Positions 63,272-64,000 of a DNA stretch of 64,000 bases are shown in pieces. The stretch is from DATKFM01 sp963810485. GTDB lineage: Bacteria > Pseudomonadota > Alphaproteobacteria > Dongiales > Dongiaceae. A program made the position numbers and the translations under genes. Positions within the stretch are counted from its first letter, which is position 1. Each line of letters begins with the position of its first letter. The stretch is taken from positions 310,001-374,000 of the forward strand of contig CAWENQ010000005.1 in NCBI GenBank assembly GCA_963810485.1. The letters are read 5' to 3'. Under the pieces are notes generated by a model, which did no database searches, was not told the origin of the DNA, and saw only the letters and a list, made by a program, of their open reading frames with translations.

Positions 63272-64000
63272 TCACACCAGCTGGAACCCGTGCTTATACG
63301 GATCGCGGTCGTCGATGAAGATGGTGTTGAAGCCGGTGATCCGCGCCCAGCCCTCGATCGAGGGGATGATCGCCTCGTGGTTGCCGACCTTGGCCTTGGC
63401 CTCGACCCGGCCGTTGAACAGGCTGCCGATGATGCTCTCATGCACAAAATCGTCGCCGACCTTCAACTTGCCCTTGGCGGCGAGCTGCGCCATGCGCGCC
63501 GAGGTGCCGGTGCCGCAGGGGCTGCGGTCGATCGCCTTGTCGCCATAGAACACCGCGTTGCGCGCATTGGCCTTCGGGTTCGTCGGCTTGCCGGTCCAGA
63601 GGATGTGGCTGATGCCCTTGATGGTCGGGTTCTCCGGATGCACCACTTCCAGCTTCTCGTTCAGGAGGCGGCGCAGGATCAGCGACAGGCGCTGAATCTC
63701 GCCGGGCGGGAAATCGGCCATGTCCCGGTAGTTCTTCTGCGGCTCCAGGATGGCGTAGTAGTTGCCGCCGTAGGAGATATCGAAGCAGAGTTCGCCGATG
63801 CCGGGGCAGTCCACTGTCACGCCCTCGGCATGGAGATACGACGCGATGTTCTTGATGCGCACGGAGTCGACATAGTCGCCGTCGCGCTTGTAGGTCGCCT
63901 CCACCACCCCGGCCGGCGCGTCCAGCTTCAGCGTGCCCTCGGTCTTCGGCTGCACCAGCCCGCGCTCGATCGCCACCGTCACCGTGCCGATCGTGCCATG
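63272..64000 (-). CDS. Proline racemase/4-hydroxyproline epimerase family, partial (5' end outside window)
   Basis: The visible 242 residues open with HGTIGTV and run to HGFQLV at the stop. The family motif DRSPCGTGTSARMA contains the second catalytic Cys; the first Cys would lie upstream, off the window. IASYLHAEGVTVDCPGIG and GFNTIFIDDRDPYKHGF are typical of this family, which includes 4-hydroxyproline 2-epimerase and trans-3-hydroxyproline dehydratase. The exact reaction depends on residues outside the window. Confidence 0.88.
   Translation of the reverse strand, partial: HGTIGTVTVAIERGLVQPKTEGTLKLDAPAGVVEATYKRDGDYVDSVRIKNIASYLHAEGVTVDCPGIGELCFDISYGGNYYAILEPQKNYRDMADFPPGEIQRLSLILRRLLNEKLEVVHPENPTIKGISHILWTGKPTNPKANARNAVFYGDKAIDRSPCGTGTSARMAQLAAKGKLKVGDDFVHESIIGSLFNGRVEAKAKVGNHEAIIPSIEGWARITGFNTIFIDDRDPYKHGFQLV

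Noticed and set aside
1..64000. CRISPR arrays, tRNA or rRNA genes, integrase or phage genes
   Set aside because: I saw no regularly spaced repeats, no tRNA cloverleaf or CCA end, and no recognisable recombinase or phage structural gene in the window.

Overview
This is 64 kb of a high-GC bacterial chromosome. Gene content and protein sequence point to an alphaproteobacterium, possibly Rhodospirillales-like: a 41-residue L36, glcDEF glycolate oxidase, a DUF3300/DUF2950 pair, CyaA-type cyclase fused to TolB/TPR, and many GST, GFA and VOC stress genes. I cannot name a genus. I found no rRNA, tRNA or CRISPR.

Layout. (1) 1-4.45 kb: a compact minus-strand cluster of an NRPS-type adenylation domain with a serine-like specificity code, a fatty acid desaturase, a sulfotransferase and a WbqC-like protein. 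A truncated methyltransferase remnant separates it from purN. (2) 4.5-14.1 kb: housekeeping and amino-acid metabolism: purN, a YpfJ-type zinc peptidase, an ATP-grasp ligase, a nitrilase, a class IV aminotransferase, a threonine dehydratase-like enzyme, a DadA-like oxidoreductase, a MATE pump and rpmJ. (3) 14.3-18.35 kb: glcD, glcE and glcF, badly broken by frameshifts. (4) 18.5-24.3 kb: two tandem degenerate EAL proteins, a DUF2817 M14-like hydrolase, a TPR protein and a GNAT. (5) 24.3-31 kb: a molybdopterin oxidoreductase, a palindrome-bounded intergenic repeat and an RND/MFP efflux pair. (6) 31.2-41.6 kb: a TetR/DUF6151/DUF6958 operon, DUF2339, pyruvate kinase, DUF2950/DUF3300 and a BTAD-TolB-TPR regulator. 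(7) 41.6-50.8 kb: small secreted proteins, GST with a MerR regulator and a MerR-type promoter, DUF2231, an MFS transporter, cyclase-TolB-TPR, SDR and FAD oxidoreductase. (8) 51-55.6 kb: a visibly lower-GC membrane/redox region with NhaD-like, two DUF5985-like, a winged-helix protein, several tiny membrane proteins, a PACE-type efflux protein, cytochrome P460 and a perfect CRP-type site. (9) 55.7-60.7 kb: lpxR and a 3.9 kb segment bounded by 36-bp direct repeats of the lpxR 3' end. (10) 60.7-64 kb: a cation/proton antiporter, a repeat-filled gap, cytochrome c and a proline racemase-family gene running off the window.

A recurring feature is single-base frameshifts in otherwise well-conserved genes: the A domain, DadA-like, glcD/E/F, molybdopterin oxidoreductase, DUF2339, MerR, cyclase and PACE. 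Reading resumes cleanly after each one, so many are probably residual sequencing or assembly indels. I annotate each such locus as one gene and state where the frame breaks.
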